Shown here: piece by piece, positions 1 through 8,373 of the stretch
How positions within the stretch are numbered: the stretch's first letter is position 1
How the letters are laid out: every line of letters starts with the position of its first letter
Source of the DNA: Cystobacter ferrugineus
GTDB lineage: Bacteria; Myxococcota; Myxococcia; Myxococcales; Myxococcaceae
Length of the DNA stretch: 64,000 nucleotides
Direction of reading: 5' to 3'
Assembly (NCBI RefSeq): GCF_001887355.1
Contig: NZ_MPIN01000004.1
Location: 62,001-126,000 of the forward strand
Notes under the pieces: generated by a model
Databases searched by the model: none
What the model saw: the letters and a program-made list of their open reading frames with translations, nothing else
Told to the model about the DNA's origin: nothing
Translations under genes and position numbers: made by a program

Positions 1-911
1 CTTGTCCGACATGCTGGGGGTGGAGTTGTCGCTGGGCAGTGTCAGCAACCTGGAGGCGGAGATGGCGGACGCGCTCGCGCCAGCGGCGGCCGAAGCCCTC
101 GCCTCCGTGCGAGCCTCGGAGGCAGTCAACGCCGACGAGACGAGTTTCGCACAGGGACGAGAGGGGGGCCGGGCCGCGCGTGCCTGGCTGTGGGTGGTGG
201 CCACGGCGCTGGTGGTGGTGTTCCACATCGCTCCCCTCCGCGGCGGCAAGGTGGCGCGCCAGTTGCTGGGCGAGGACTTCGCGGGCTTTCTCACCAGTGA
301 CAGGTGGAGCGGCTACGAGTGGGTGGACGCGGGGCTGCGGCAGCTGTGCTGGGCACACCTCACGCGTGACTTCCAGGGCTTCATCGACAGGGGCGGCCGG
401 GGCGGGGAGATAGGCCAGAAACTCATGCACGAGCGCAACCGATTCTTCGAGTGGTACCACCGCGTGCGCGACGGCACCCTGGCACGCGAGGAATTCGAAA
501 AGCGCATGCGCGAGGTGGAAAGCGAAGTCGGCCAATTGCTGCGCGAGGCGGCACGGCGGGCGGAGAAGAAGACGGCCGGCATGGCCCGGGAAATGCTGCG
601 CTTGGAGAAGTGTCTGTGGACGTTTGTCGATGTGCCGGGCCTGGAGCCCACCAACAACTTTGGTGAGCGCTGCATCCGGCACGCCGTCATGTACAGGAAG
701 ACGTCCTTTGGCACGCAGAGCGTGGAGGGCAGCCGCTTCGTGGAGCGAATCTTCACCGCCACTGTCACCCTCAAGTTGCAGGGCCGCGACGTGCTCGCCT
801 TCCTGACCGACTCCCTCGCCGCTCACCGCCGGGGCCTACACGGGCCTTCTCTCCTACCCTCCGCGCCCGGGCCTCAGCTCGCTCTCACCGCCTGAGCTGG
901 TGAACGGTTAC
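1..911 (+). mobile_element. Right-hand portion of an IS66 element
   Basis: The transposase stop at 895 is followed by CGGTTAC at 905-911. IS66 elements typically start with GTAAnCG and end with its complement CGnTTAC, so the element most likely ends at 911. The next eight bases (912-919) would be the target duplication; the left copy is outside the window, so this is inference. Confidence 0.65.
2..895 (+). CDS. IS66-family transposase, 3' part (cut by window start)
   Basis: This is the catalytic and C-terminal part of an IS66 (DDE) transposase; the gene enters from the left edge, so the true start is not visible. Seen: NADETSF (first Asp), SDRWSGY followed by QLCWAHLTRDFQ (second Asp region), and EPTNNFGER with RKTSFGTQS.EGSRF.ERI, which is the conserved third-acidic block and tail of IS66 transposases. 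The frame stays open to the stop at 893-895 with no internal break, so this half could be functional if the 5' half and the accessory IS66 ORFs lie to the left. The element's right terminus appears to follow within 16 bp of the stop. Confidence 0.93.
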   Translation: MSDMLGVELSLGSVSNLEAEMADALAPAAAEALASVRASEAVNADETSFAQGREGGRAARAWLWVVATALVVVFHIAPLRGGKVARQLLGEDFAGFLTSDRWSGYEWVDAGLRQLCWAHLTRDFQGFIDRGGRGGEIGQKLMHERNRFFEWYHRVRDGTLAREEFEKRMREVESEVGQLLREAARRAEKKTAGMAREMLRLEKCLWTFVDVPGLEPTNNFGERCIRHAVMYRKTSFGTQSVEGSRFVERIFTATVTLKLQGRDVLAFLTDSLAAHRRGLHGPSLLPSAPGPQLALTA

Positions 912-926
912 GAAGGGAGCAGTCAG

Positions 927-1244
927 ATGGATTGGAGAACAATCGATCTACATGGTGCCGCGAGCATTTCGCGGGTGGTCAACGTCTTCGAGATTCGCGA
1001 CATGCGCGGCATTCCATGGACAAAATACAAGATCAAGGTTCTCGAAGAAAACTCTGGAGGCTTCCTCGCAGTCGCCAATGTGTGTGTAAAAAATGCCAAT
1101 GGCACCCCCGATGGGGAGGCAGGACTCGGACGGACAGAGATAGAGGCCCTACAGGATCTCATCACGAGACTGGGTGAAAGATTGAACTCTCGCACGGACT
1201 GGCAAGAGGAAGATTTTGAATGGAGCGACCCGCAGGACTTCTGA
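927..1244 (+). CDS. Hypothetical acidic protein just downstream of IS66
   Basis: A 105-residue soluble protein with no signal peptide or membrane segment. The C-terminus is very acidic (EEDFEWSDPQDF). The ATG at 927 is preferred: a purine-rich GAAGGGAG (912-919) lies 7 bases upstream, while the alternative GTG at 900 would start inside the IS66 end. I do not recognise a named family; the size, charge and position beside toxin/immunity genes suggest an orphan immunity-like protein, but that is inference. The IS end abuts the ribosome-binding site, so the original promoter has probably been displaced. Confidence 0.6.
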   Translation: MDWRTIDLHGAASISRVVNVFEIRDMRGIPWTKYKIKVLEENSGGFLAVANVCVKNANGTPDGEAGLGRTEIEALQDLITRLGERLNSRTDWQEEDFEWSDPQDF

Positions 1245-1410
1245 GGGACGGAGCAACAGCGCCCCCCCGTGCTTGAACATGAACACTCACTTGGCTCCAG
1301 GTTCACCACGCCGAGGAGAAATGTGGCCCGGCGTGTGTCAGACCCACTGGGTATTTCCTTGGGTTTGCAACCCATCAGGGGGGGGATAGCCATCACCACG
1401 GGGAATTCCC

Positions 1411-1519
1411 ATGAAGCTGGCCGAAGCGGTGGTGTTGTTGGTGTTTCTCACCGGATGCGCGACAACCCAGGGGACGGGAGGTTCTGGCCCTTCGCCCTTT
1501 ACCGGGGGCCAGGCCCGCC
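1411..1519 (+). pseudogene. Lipoprotein signal-peptide exon of a toxin, separated from its body by a frameshift
   Basis: Reading from ATG 1411 gives a short lipoprotein signal sequence (MKLAEAVVLLVFLTGCATTQ; lipobox LTGC at residues 13-16) followed by a Gly/Ser/Pro linker. In this frame the reading runs out of sense and stops at 1638. The next frame contains the well-conserved toxin body beginning VKKELPW at 1520. Removing one G from the G5 run at 1504-1508 joins the two smoothly as ..SPFTGARPAVKKELPW.. This is either a sequencing/assembly error or a real inactivating frameshift. Confidence 0.6.
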
Positions 1520-2068
1520 GTGAAGAAGGAACTGCCCTGGTTGAACGTGCCCGGCGGACGGATGAAGACGACCCTCTTCCATGGCCCCTGGCAGTGTCGC
1601 CGGGAGTTCATGAACGGGTGCCAGAGGGAGTGCGCTAGCGAGGGCCACACGCTCAAGGGCTGCATGTGGCTGGCCGATTTCAAGTTCGACTGGGAGGGAC
1701 GCCTCGTTGCCTTGCCCGTTCCCGTCAAGGGCGGGAGCCGTTACGGCATCTATCACTGCTGCTGCAGCTACACCGAGCTGTCGAAGGAAGAAAACGAGAC
1801 CCAGCGCGATACATGGGACGCCTTCAGAGCCTCGTTCCGGGATGATTGGTCAAAGAAGTTCGGGCAGTGGCCCTTCGAAAACGGGGAGAATTGGCCAGGG
1901 CACCATGTCCATGACCTGAAGCACGGTGGCAACCCGGTGGACCGCAACAACATCATTCCCGCGCAGCCGGGTGTGCATAAGGTCTTCACCAAGGCGTACC
2001 CCGCTTGCTACGGTGGCCAATCGCCCTGGAATACAGTGGGGCCCGACTTGCCCTACACGGACAACTGA
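1520..2068 (+). CDS. Putative polymorphic-toxin body (lipoprotein effector, frameshifted from its signal peptide)
   Basis: A 182-residue reading that probably is the mature part of a secreted/lipoprotein toxin. Seen: a Cys-rich N-terminal half (CRREFMNGCQREC, GC at 46-47, YHCCCSY) and a C-terminal block ENWPGHHVHDLKHGGNPVDRNNIIPAQPGVHKVF, whose HH..H..D..N..P pattern looks like the DNA-binding/metal region of HNH-like bacterial toxins. There is no good ribosome-binding site at the GTG at 1520, so it was most likely made as a continuation of the lipoprotein leader at 1411 before a 1-base shift at 1504-1508. It overlaps the start of the SMI1/KNR4 gene by one base (TGATG), the normal toxin-immunity layout. 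In myxobacteria lipoprotein toxins with cognate downstream immunity genes are transferred by outer-membrane exchange (SitA/SitI); assignment to that class is inference. Confidence 0.6.
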   Translation: MKKELPWLNVPGGRMKTTLFHGPWQCRREFMNGCQRECASEGHTLKGCMWLADFKFDWEGRLVALPVPVKGGSRYGIYHCCCSYTELSKEENETQRDTWDAFRASFRDDWSKKFGQWPFENGENWPGHHVHDLKHGGNPVDRNNIIPAQPGVHKVFTKAYPACYGGQSPWNTVGPDLPYTDN

Positions 2069-2556
2069 TGATGGCCACACCGATGAGCCGCCTGCTCGAA
2101 GAGGTCTCCCGCGGGCACTTCCCGTATCCACCCGCCACGCCCGAGGAAATCGAGGAGTTTGAGCGGAGGGTGGGGTGGCGTCTGGACCCGGACTTGCGGG
2201 CCTTCTATCTGCATTGCAACGGGGCGGAGTTGTTCAAGCAGCGGCCAGGTTGCCCTTACCGCATCCTTCCCTTGTCCGAGATCATCCGGGCGCGGGTGGC
2301 CATCTACGACGAAGACGATGACCAGTGGGGTCCCGCTTCCGTGTATGCACTCTGCTACGTTCAGGACGGCGATTACGTGGTGGTGGAGGTGGGCCGCCAG
2401 GAGAACGGACGTTACCCCCTCGTCGATGGCTGGCATGAAGCATGGCCGGACCCGAAGCAATGCGGCCAGATTGCCAGTTCCTTCTCGGAGTTCTTGGAGG
2501 AGGCACTGCGGAGCAAGGGGCGCCAGTACTGGTTGAAGCGTGCCGCTGGGCGTTGA
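2068..2556 (+). CDS. SMI1/KNR4-family immunity protein
   Basis: A 162-residue cytoplasmic protein of the SMI1/KNR4 (SUKH) superfamily, the commonest immunity family of bacterial polymorphic toxins. Seen: PATPEEIEEFERRVGWRLDPDLRAFYLHCNGAELF near the N-terminus (typical SUKH helix plus the L..FY...NG turn), PYRILPLSEI, then a C-terminal SSFSEFLEEAL helix. The start codon at 2068 overlaps the toxin stop, implying translational coupling; a second ATG follows at 2071. It should bind and neutralise the product of the preceding toxin gene. A degraded second copy of its 3' end follows. Confidence 0.87.
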   Translation: MMATPMSRLLEEVSRGHFPYPPATPEEIEEFERRVGWRLDPDLRAFYLHCNGAELFKQRPGCPYRILPLSEIIRARVAIYDEDDDQWGPASVYALCYVQDGDYVVVEVGRQENGRYPLVDGWHEAWPDPKQCGQIASSFSEFLEEALRSKGRQYWLKRAAGR

Positions 2557-2562
2557 TGGGTT

Positions 2563-2756
2563 TGCGTACTGGTGGACGTAGCCCTCCAGGAGAACGACCG
2601 CTACCCCCTGATGGATTCGGCCACGAGGCGTGGCCGAATCCGGAGTACTGCGGGCCAGTCGCCAGTTCCTTCTCGGAATTCTTGGACAAGGCGCTGCGCA
2701 GCAAGGGACGCCTGTTCTACTTGCAGTCAACCAGCCAGGAAGAGCAGCCCGGATGA
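2563..2756 (+). pseudogene. Partial, frameshifted duplicate of the SMI1/KNR4 immunity gene
   Basis: Directly after the intact immunity gene the DNA again encodes its C-terminal third, but split between two frames: VALQENDRYPLMD in one frame, then GHEAWPNPEYCGPVASSFSEFLDKALRSKGR in another, ending at TGA 2754-2756. These match VGRQENGRYPLVD and WHEAWPDPKQCGQIASSFSEFLEEALRSKGR of the intact gene. The shift lies near 2610. It is the residue of a tandem array of immunity paralogues that has lost its 5' two-thirds. Confidence 0.75.
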
Positions 2757-2828
2757 TGCCGCGCGACTCCAAGATGTCTCCAGGGCTTGGAGGGGCTTCA
2801 GGAGACAGGTGGAACTGGCGGGGACTGC

Positions 2829-3560
2829 CCCGTGGCTCGGGAGGTGCGGCCCCCCACTCGGCCCCAGGAGGCCGCCCGGCGGCTGTTCGAGGTGGAGGCT
2901 CGGAGCGGTTCGTACACGTACGAGCCACCCAGCCGCCGCATCACTCCGCTCGAGCCGGGCGAGCACCTGGAGGGGCAGTCAACGACGGCGCAGGTGGAGT
3001 TGACGCGCGCCTACTTGCGCTGGTGCGAGCGCACCGGCAGGCCCGGGGACTGTCTGCGCCTGCTGACGGAAAGCCCCACCCTCAATGCTGATGGACGAGT
3101 CGGACCGGGCCACCACGTTCAACGAGCTGCGCGCAGCGGGCGAGCGGTACGGCAAGCTCATGGCGAAGTTACCCGGCTCGATGCAGGCGGCCGTACAAGC
3201 CGAGACGCAGATGGGCATCCGTCTCGCGGCGGTGGGGGAAGTGGAGACAGTCACCATCGCCCTGGCGCCGGGCGCGGTGGCGATGACGGCCCAGGGCAAC
3301 AGTGGCGGCAGTTCGCGGGCCAGAGGGAGCTTGACAGGACACCCAACCCGTCCTGGAGCCAACGACAAGAGGCCGGAAAACATCAAAGCGATCGAGCGGG
3401 AGAACGAGTCGGCGCGAACTCTCGCGGACAACGGCTACCCTGTGGAGCAGAACCCTCCGCCCAAGTCCAACGGCACGAGCGTCACGATCGAAGTCATGAA
3501 GAAGCAACTCTCGGATTGGCCGATTCCTGGACTCAAGCAACTCATCATTTCAGACCAGAC
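2829..3560 (+). pseudogene. Remnant of a SitA-like polymorphic toxin with a CdiA_C-type tail
   Basis: Two reading frames carry pieces of one toxin gene. The frame to about 3090 encodes RPQEAARRLFEVEARSGSY.YEP.SRRITPLEPGEHLEG, ELTRAYLRWCERTGRPGDCLRLL, a module I associate with myxobacterial SitA-type toxins. The next frame (from about 3085) encodes DRATTFNELRAAGERYGK, AAVQAETQMGIRLAA, then NIKAIERENESARTLADNGYPVEQNPPPKSNG and finally VTIEVMKKQLSDWPIPGLKQLII. The last two blocks match the start and end of the CdiA_C toxin nuclease fold, but the middle (about 50 residues with the catalytic core) is absent. The gene also lacks a signal peptide. It is dead as a toxin; family assignments are from memory. 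Confidence 0.68.
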
Positions 3561-3821
3561 CTGTCCGTGGGATTTCGACTCGATCCCAATAGCGGCGAAT
3601 ACGAGGAGGGAAATCGCATCATGCTGCGCGCGACGATGTTCCTGCTGGAGCATGGACGAGATGGGGTCCTGCTCTTCAACGGGGAGCACATCGTTTTGCA
3701 GAGGCTCAGCGGGCACCTGGTGCTCAACGAAGACGCCAAGAACTGGACGGACGGGCTCCGGCTGGAAAACGAGATTCACCTGTCCCACGAAAAGCGGCCC
3801 TTGCCATCGCCCCTATTGTAG
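3550..3821 (+). pseudogene. 3' fragment of a SitI3-like immunity gene
   Basis: Starting around 3550 the frame encodes LSVGFRLDPNSGEYEEGNRIMLRATMFLLEH..DGVLLFNGEHIVLQRLSGHLVLNE, and stops at 3821. This resembles the C-terminal half of SitI3-type immunity proteins (FRLDK..YEEG...LLRAT..LLE....DAVLLFNGE.VVL.R..G.LVLN). The 5' half is missing and the fragment is joined directly to the deleted toxin in a different frame, so one deletion probably removed the toxin stop and immunity start together. Confidence 0.6.
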
Positions 3822-3853
3822 CGGGCTTGAATCGGGCGGCGACACCTTGCGCT

Positions 3854-3890
3854 GACCGGAGTTGCCGCGCGAGTACGAGCAACTCCGGTC
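3854..3890. terminator. 12-bp perfect stem-loop between convergent genes
   Basis: GACCGGAGTTGC (3854-3865) pairs perfectly with GCAACTCCGGTC (3879-3890) across a 13-base loop. It lies between the rightward toxin remnants and the leftward GH92 gene ending at 3936. No T-run follows on either strand, so it is a possible bidirectional terminator. The same stretch also reads as a short coding-like tail ending in TGA at 3919-3921, so the dyad could be incidental. Confidence 0.4.
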
Positions 3891-3935
3891 GAAGGCCCTG
3901 GAGTACCAACCGCGGCCCTGACGCGGCGGACTGGA

Positions 3936-6623
3936 CTATCTGCCGAGCAATTCGATCTCCGCCAACTGGGTGATCGAGTCGCCGTGGGTCTCGTTGATCT
4001 GCAACCGGTACTGGCTGTAGGCCGTGTTGTTGTTCACGGCGAACGCCCGGGTCTGGTACCGCCAGGGGAAGTCCTGCCCGGTGCGCGTATCCAGGGTGAC
4101 CCAGGTGGAGCCATCATTGGAGGCCTGGAGCGTCCAGCTCCGGGGATCCCGTCCGGAGAAGTCATTGGCGGACGTCAGCGTGTACATCTTCACCGTCTTC
4201 GCCCCGCCCGCGAGCTGGTAGCGGATCCACGGGGTGGACTGGAAGGCGAGCCACTTCGTCAACGAGTTGTCGTCGAAGCCCTGGGCGGAGCCCTCGCCAC
4301 TCGCGGCATTGTCCGCGCTGGCGGAGATGATTCCCCCCTTGGCGACATCGGCCAGCGGCTGCGCCGCGGCGCTGCCCGTGGTGAGCGAAGGCGGCAGATC
4401 ACTCGCGCCCGAGCCCCAGTTGGTCGCGGACGCGCCCATCGTGAAGTCCAGCGTGCCGCCGTTCGCGAGGGCCGAGTGGGGCAGGTAGTTGCGCGTATAC
4501 GCCTGCCCGTTCAGGGAGACGCCCTGGATGTACCGGTTCGTGTCGCTGACGTTCGGGGCGTTGATGACGAGGTCCTTCCCATTCTCCAGGTGGACCGTCA
4601 TCTTGGTGAAGTACGGAGCGCCCACGGCGTACTCCGGCCGGCCCATGCTCACCGGATAGAAGCCCATCGCGCTGAAGAGGTACCACGCGGACAGCTCGCC
4701 GTTGTCCTCGTCACCCAGGTAGCCGTACCCATTGCCGAGACCGGACTGGTACTGGGTATTCAAGACGTCGCGCACGCGCTGCTGGGTCCGCCACGGCGTC
4801 CCCGCGTAGTTGTACATGTAGAGCGTGTGGTGAGCGGGCTGGTTGGAGTGGCCGTACTGGCCCATGTTCACGTCGTAGGCTTCCTTCATCTCGTGGATGA
4901 CGCCGCCGTAGCAGCCCACGTCGTAGTCCCGGGCCGCCGAGAACATGGCATCCAGCTTGTTGGCCAGCCCGCTCCGGCCCTGGTAGAGATTGGCGAGCCC
5001 CTGCCCGTCCTGGGGCGCGAGCACGCTGTAATGCCAGGCATTGCCCTCGGTGTACTCACAGCCCCACCGGTTCGCCTTGAAGTCCGCGTCCGAGGTCCGC
5101 CACGTGCCATTGGTGTTCTTGCCGCGGAAGAACCCCACCGAGGGCGAGAACAGGTTGACGTAGTTGAGGGAGCGGTTGAGGAAGTATTGCGCGTCCTCGG
5201 TCTTGCCCAGCGCCTGGGCGAGCTGGCCGATGCCGAAGTCGTTGAGGTAGCCCTCCAGGGACCAGGACGTCGACTCGCCCACGCGATCCTGCGGCGTGTA
5301 GCCGAGGAAGATGGAGCGATCCATCCCCTTGCGGCCCCGGGCCGGATCGCTGCTGTACGTCGCCGCGTTGCGCAGCATGGAGTCATACGCCGCGGCGACG
5401 TCGAAGTTGCGCACCCCCTTCAGATAGGCGTCGGCGAAGATCACGTCCGAGTTCGTCCCCACCATGATGTTGGCGTAGCCCGGCGCGGACCAGCGGGTGA
5501 CCCAACCCCCGTCCTTGTAGCCATTGACGAACCCGTCGATCATCTCGCCGGCCCGGGTGGGGATGAGCAGCGAGTAGAAGGGCCAGGTCGTGCGGTACGT
5601 GTCCCAGAACCCGTTGTTGACGTACACCTTGCCCGTCTTCACCGGATGGCCGCTCGCGTAGGGCGAGGCGTAGCGGGGCGTGCCCCCCACGTTCTCCCAG
5701 GCCGAGTTCGGGTACAGGAACGTCCGGTACAGGTTGGAGTAGAGGATCGTCTTCTGATCCTCGGTGGCCCCCTCCACCTCGATCTTTCCCAGCAGCGCGT
5801 TCCACGCGTTCTGCGCCTCCTGCTTGACGGTGTCGAAGCTCTTGGCGCCAATCTCCTGCTCCAGGTTGGACTGGGCCTGGGCCACGCTGAGGAAGGAGGT
5901 GGCGATCGCCATCGTCACCTTCTCGCCCGGGGAGGTGCTGAAGCGCACCCAGGACGTCACGGCGCGCTGCCCCGACACCTTCTGGGACTCGGCGATCGCC
6001 TTGCTGAACCTCGCGTAGAAGTACATGCGGGGCGCGGGACCCCACCCCGTCGAGTGGTCGGTATAGCCGGAGACCACACCATTGGCCTGGTCGATGGTGA
6101 GCGAGCCACTCTTGCCATCCACCGTGTCGAACAACACGTAGGAACTGGTGCTCGGGAAAGTGAAGCGCCAGGACGCGCCGTGGTCCGTGGGCGCGATCTC
6201 CGTCTGGAGGCCGTTGTTGAACCTCACGCTGTAGTAGTGCGCCCGGGCAATCTCGTTGGCGTGGCTGAAGGCCGCGCCGCGGCTCGCGCGGTCCGCCGTC
6301 ACCGAGCCCGTCTGGGGCATCACCTGGAACGTCTGCCGATCCCCCATCCAGGGGCTCGGCATGTGGCTGATGGTGAAGGCCTGGATCGCGCTCCGGTTGT
6401 AGTCGTAGATCCAGCTCGTCGAGTTCGCATCCGTCATCGGCGTCCAGAAATTGAAGCCGAAGGGCACCGCCGTCGCCGGGAACGTGTTCCCCCGGGAGTA
6501 GCCGCCACCGGAATTGCTCCCCCGCAGCGTGTTCACGTAGTCCGAGGGAAGCGCCACCGCCTCCCCCGCCCAGAGTGGACACAGCAGGAGCACGCCCAGC
6601 ATCTTCTTGCTTGGAGTCACCAA
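3936..6623 (-). CDS. Secreted GH92 alpha-mannosidase with C-terminal CBM32-like domain
   Basis: An 895-residue exported glycoside hydrolase of family 92 (Ca2+-dependent exo-acting alpha-mannosidases). Seen: signal peptide at residues 1-25 ending in AVA/LP, a GH92 N-terminal beta domain starting DYVNTLRGS, and the (alpha/alpha)6 catalytic domain with HEMKEAYD (Glu578, expected general acid) and GYLGDEDNGELSAWY (Asp638/Asp640, expected base region). Residues about 763-895 form an F5/8 type C/CBM32-like module with SNDGSTW. The start is a non-ATG: TTG 6623 or GTG 6620, both after AAAGGCGG; ATG at 6602 would shorten the signal peptide. It stands alone and likely trims mannose from yeast or glycoprotein glycans in a predatory or saprophytic lifestyle. 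Confidence 0.93.
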   Translation of the reverse strand: MVTPSKKMLGVLLLCPLWAGEAVALPSDYVNTLRGSNSGGGYSRGNTFPATAVPFGFNFWTPMTDANSTSWIYDYNRSAIQAFTISHMPSPWMGDRQTFQVMPQTGSVTADRASRGAAFSHANEIARAHYYSVRFNNGLQTEIAPTDHGASWRFTFPSTSSYVLFDTVDGKSGSLTIDQANGVVSGYTDHSTGWGPAPRMYFYARFSKAIAESQKVSGQRAVTSWVRFSTSPGEKVTMAIATSFLSVAQAQSNLEQEIGAKSFDTVKQEAQNAWNALLGKIEVEGATEDQKTILYSNLYRTFLYPNSAWENVGGTPRYASPYASGHPVKTGKVYVNNGFWDTYRTTWPFYSLLIPTRAGEMIDGFVNGYKDGGWVTRWSAPGYANIMVGTNSDVIFADAYLKGVRNFDVAAAYDSMLRNAATYSSDPARGRKGMDRSIFLGYTPQDRVGESTSWSLEGYLNDFGIGQLAQALGKTEDAQYFLNRSLNYVNLFSPSVGFFRGKNTNGTWRTSDADFKANRWGCEYTEGNAWHYSVLAPQDGQGLANLYQGRSGLANKLDAMFSAARDYDVGCYGGVIHEMKEAYDVNMGQYGHSNQPAHHTLYMYNYAGTPWRTQQRVRDVLNTQYQSGLGNGYGYLGDEDNGELSAWYLFSAMGFYPVSMGRPEYAVGAPYFTKMTVHLENGKDLVINAPNVSDTNRYIQGVSLNGQAYTRNYLPHSALANGGTLDFTMGASATNWGSGASDLPPSLTTGSAAAQPLADVAKGGIISASADNAASGEGSAQGFDDNSLTKWLAFQSTPWIRYQLAGGAKTVKMYTLTSANDFSGRDPRSWTLQASNDGSTWVTLDTRTGQDFPWRYQTRAFAVNNNTAYSQYRLQINETHGDSITQLAEIELLGR

Positions 6624-6819
6624 GGCACCGCCTTTCGTGTAATGGTCGGGACCAGCAATCCCCGCATAACACGGATACCTTGAGTTTCCTCCTAGAGGCT
6701 GGGACTCTTCACTGATTCCACACGCACCGCGTCACCCTGGCGGCTCAAACGAAGTGTCACCTCGTCCGGCGGCTCGACCACACGGGCCGGGGGGAAGAGG
6801 CCCCCCGGACCCGGGCGGC

Positions 6820-8364
6820 TCAGGTGCGCAGGAAGGCGCTCGCGTCGGGCAGCCCGCTGCCGGACGTGTCCACGCCCATCGCGGTGAGGATGCCCGAGAA
6901 GATGTCCGCCTCGTTCGACTCCACCTTGCCGGGCAGGGGCGTGCCGGTGCGCGGGTCGAAGCCGTAGGTCAGCGTGGTGGCCGGATCCACGCCGCCGAGC
7001 ACCGTGTTGCCCCGAACCATCGGCGAGAGAATCATGAAGCCGTTGTTCAGGTCATGCCCGGTGCCGAAGTACTCCGAGCCCTCCGCCCGGTTGCGCGTGC
7101 GCCCGAACTCGGTCGCCATGTAGATCAACGAGCGGTCCCACAGGCTCTCGCCGCTCGAGTCGAAGGGCTCCGACTTGAGCAACTCGATGAGCTTGTCGAT
7201 CGTGCCCATCATGCGCGACCACATGAAGGCCTGGATGGAGCGGTGATCATTGTGGCTGAAGTCATAGGCCAGCGGCGGGTTGGTGATCGAGAACGGCGGA
7301 GTCACCGCCACGTTGAACGACGGGCCCAACGTCACCGTCACCGACACCCGGTTCTTGAGCAGCAGGAACGCCAGCGCCGCCTGTCCCTCCACGGGATCCG
7401 TCATGTAGTTGGGGAACACCGCGCGCAGCCGCTCGGCGTCCGGGGAGCTCGACAGGCCGTACTCCGAAAGCGGCATCGTGGGCGGCTGGTCGGGCAGGAC
7501 GTTGAGGCGGCTGATGAGATCCTGCACCTCCAGCGCGGACTGTCCCGCGGTGCGCTGCTCGTTCCACAGCTTGAGCACCGCCGCGTCGTCGAAGGTCTTG
7601 CCGAAAACCGACTGGGCATCGAGCGAGTTGCGCACGGTCCGCGCCAGGGCCATCACGTCGCGGGAAGGCGCGTCCTTGATGCCCTTGATGCCATCCAGGC
7701 CCAGGGGCCAGAGCGAGGGGTTGGCCACCACCTCCCCGAAGCAGTACGCGGGAAGGGAGCTGTCGGTGCCGCGCTCGGAGAACCCCGAGTTGCCCATGTT
7801 CACGTTGGGAATGGGGAAGCCCGAGCCGTACTGGAGGGCCACGCACTCCTGCAACGTGCGGCCGCGCCAGGCGCCGTTGCCGGTGAGGCTGCGCTTCTGC
7901 GCGATGACGTGGTTGACCGACGTGCCCACCGAGGTGGCCACCAGCATGGAGTCCTTGTACTTCTTCACGAAGGGCAGCTGGTCCGTCTTCACCGGCACGG
8001 GGATGTTGCCAAGCTGGGGGCTGTCCACCTTCACGGCACGGAACGGGGAGCCGTCCACCACCTGCACCTGCGCGTCGGCGAAGGTGTTGAGCTTCGAGGC
8101 GTTGGCACCCGCCTCCGCGGAGCGCACGGCCAGCATGCTGTCGATGATGGAGGCGCCACCCACGGCGCCCACCACGATGAGGAAGCGGGGCTTGCCATCC
8201 AGGCGCGCCTGGCGCACGCCTCCGAGTTGCTCGAGTGCCGCCGGGGTGGTGAGCGCGTCCCGGCAGCCCGTCAGCAGGGGCCCCATGGCGGAGCCCGCCG
8301 CGCACATCGACAACGCCTTCAACATTTCCCGGCGCGAGAGCCGTCCATTATTACGCAGTGACAT
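6820..8364 (-). CDS. DUF1501-like exported protein
   Basis: A 514-residue exported protein. Seen: N-terminus with a twin-arginine-like SRREMLKAL motif (residues 10-18), a short hydrophobic stretch and LLTGC lipobox, then the DUF1501/alkaline-phosphatase-like signature pieces GHDLNNGFM, MATEFGRTRNR and SGILTAMGVD near the C-terminus. Family: DUF1501 proteins are usually encoded beside cytochrome-like DUF1588/DUF1592 proteins. Here it is the last gene of a three-gene leftward operon with a lipoprotein (9-bp gap) and a diheme cytochrome. Function is unknown; an oxidoreductase or sulfatase-like role outside the cytoplasm is inference. Confidence 0.82.
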   Translation of the reverse strand: MSLRNNGRLSRREMLKALSMCAAGSAMGPLLTGCRDALTTPAALEQLGGVRQARLDGKPRFLIVVGAVGGASIIDSMLAVRSAEAGANASKLNTFADAQVQVVDGSPFRAVKVDSPQLGNIPVPVKTDQLPFVKKYKDSMLVATSVGTSVNHVIAQKRSLTGNGAWRGRTLQECVALQYGSGFPIPNVNMGNSGFSERGTDSSLPAYCFGEVVANPSLWPLGLDGIKGIKDAPSRDVMALARTVRNSLDAQSVFGKTFDDAAVLKLWNEQRTAGQSALEVQDLISRLNVLPDQPPTMPLSEYGLSSSPDAERLRAVFPNYMTDPVEGQAALAFLLLKNRVSVTVTLGPSFNVAVTPPFSITNPPLAYDFSHNDHRSIQAFMWSRMMGTIDKLIELLKSEPFDSSGESLWDRSLIYMATEFGRTRNRAEGSEYFGTGHDLNNGFMILSPMVRGNTVLGGVDPATTLTYGFDPRTGTPLPGKVESNEADIFSGILTAMGVDTSGSGLPDASAFLRT

Positions 8365-8373
8365 GACGTTCCC

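Noticed and set aside
900-926. GTG start at 900 for the first hypothetical gene
   Set aside because: It lies inside the putative IS66 terminus and lacks a ribosome-binding site; ATG 927 has one.
3984-6683. Very long open frame antisense to the GH92 gene
   Set aside because: It has the Arg/Gly/Val/Leu-rich low-complexity character of GC-rich antisense frames and no family resemblance; the opposite strand encodes a clear GH92.
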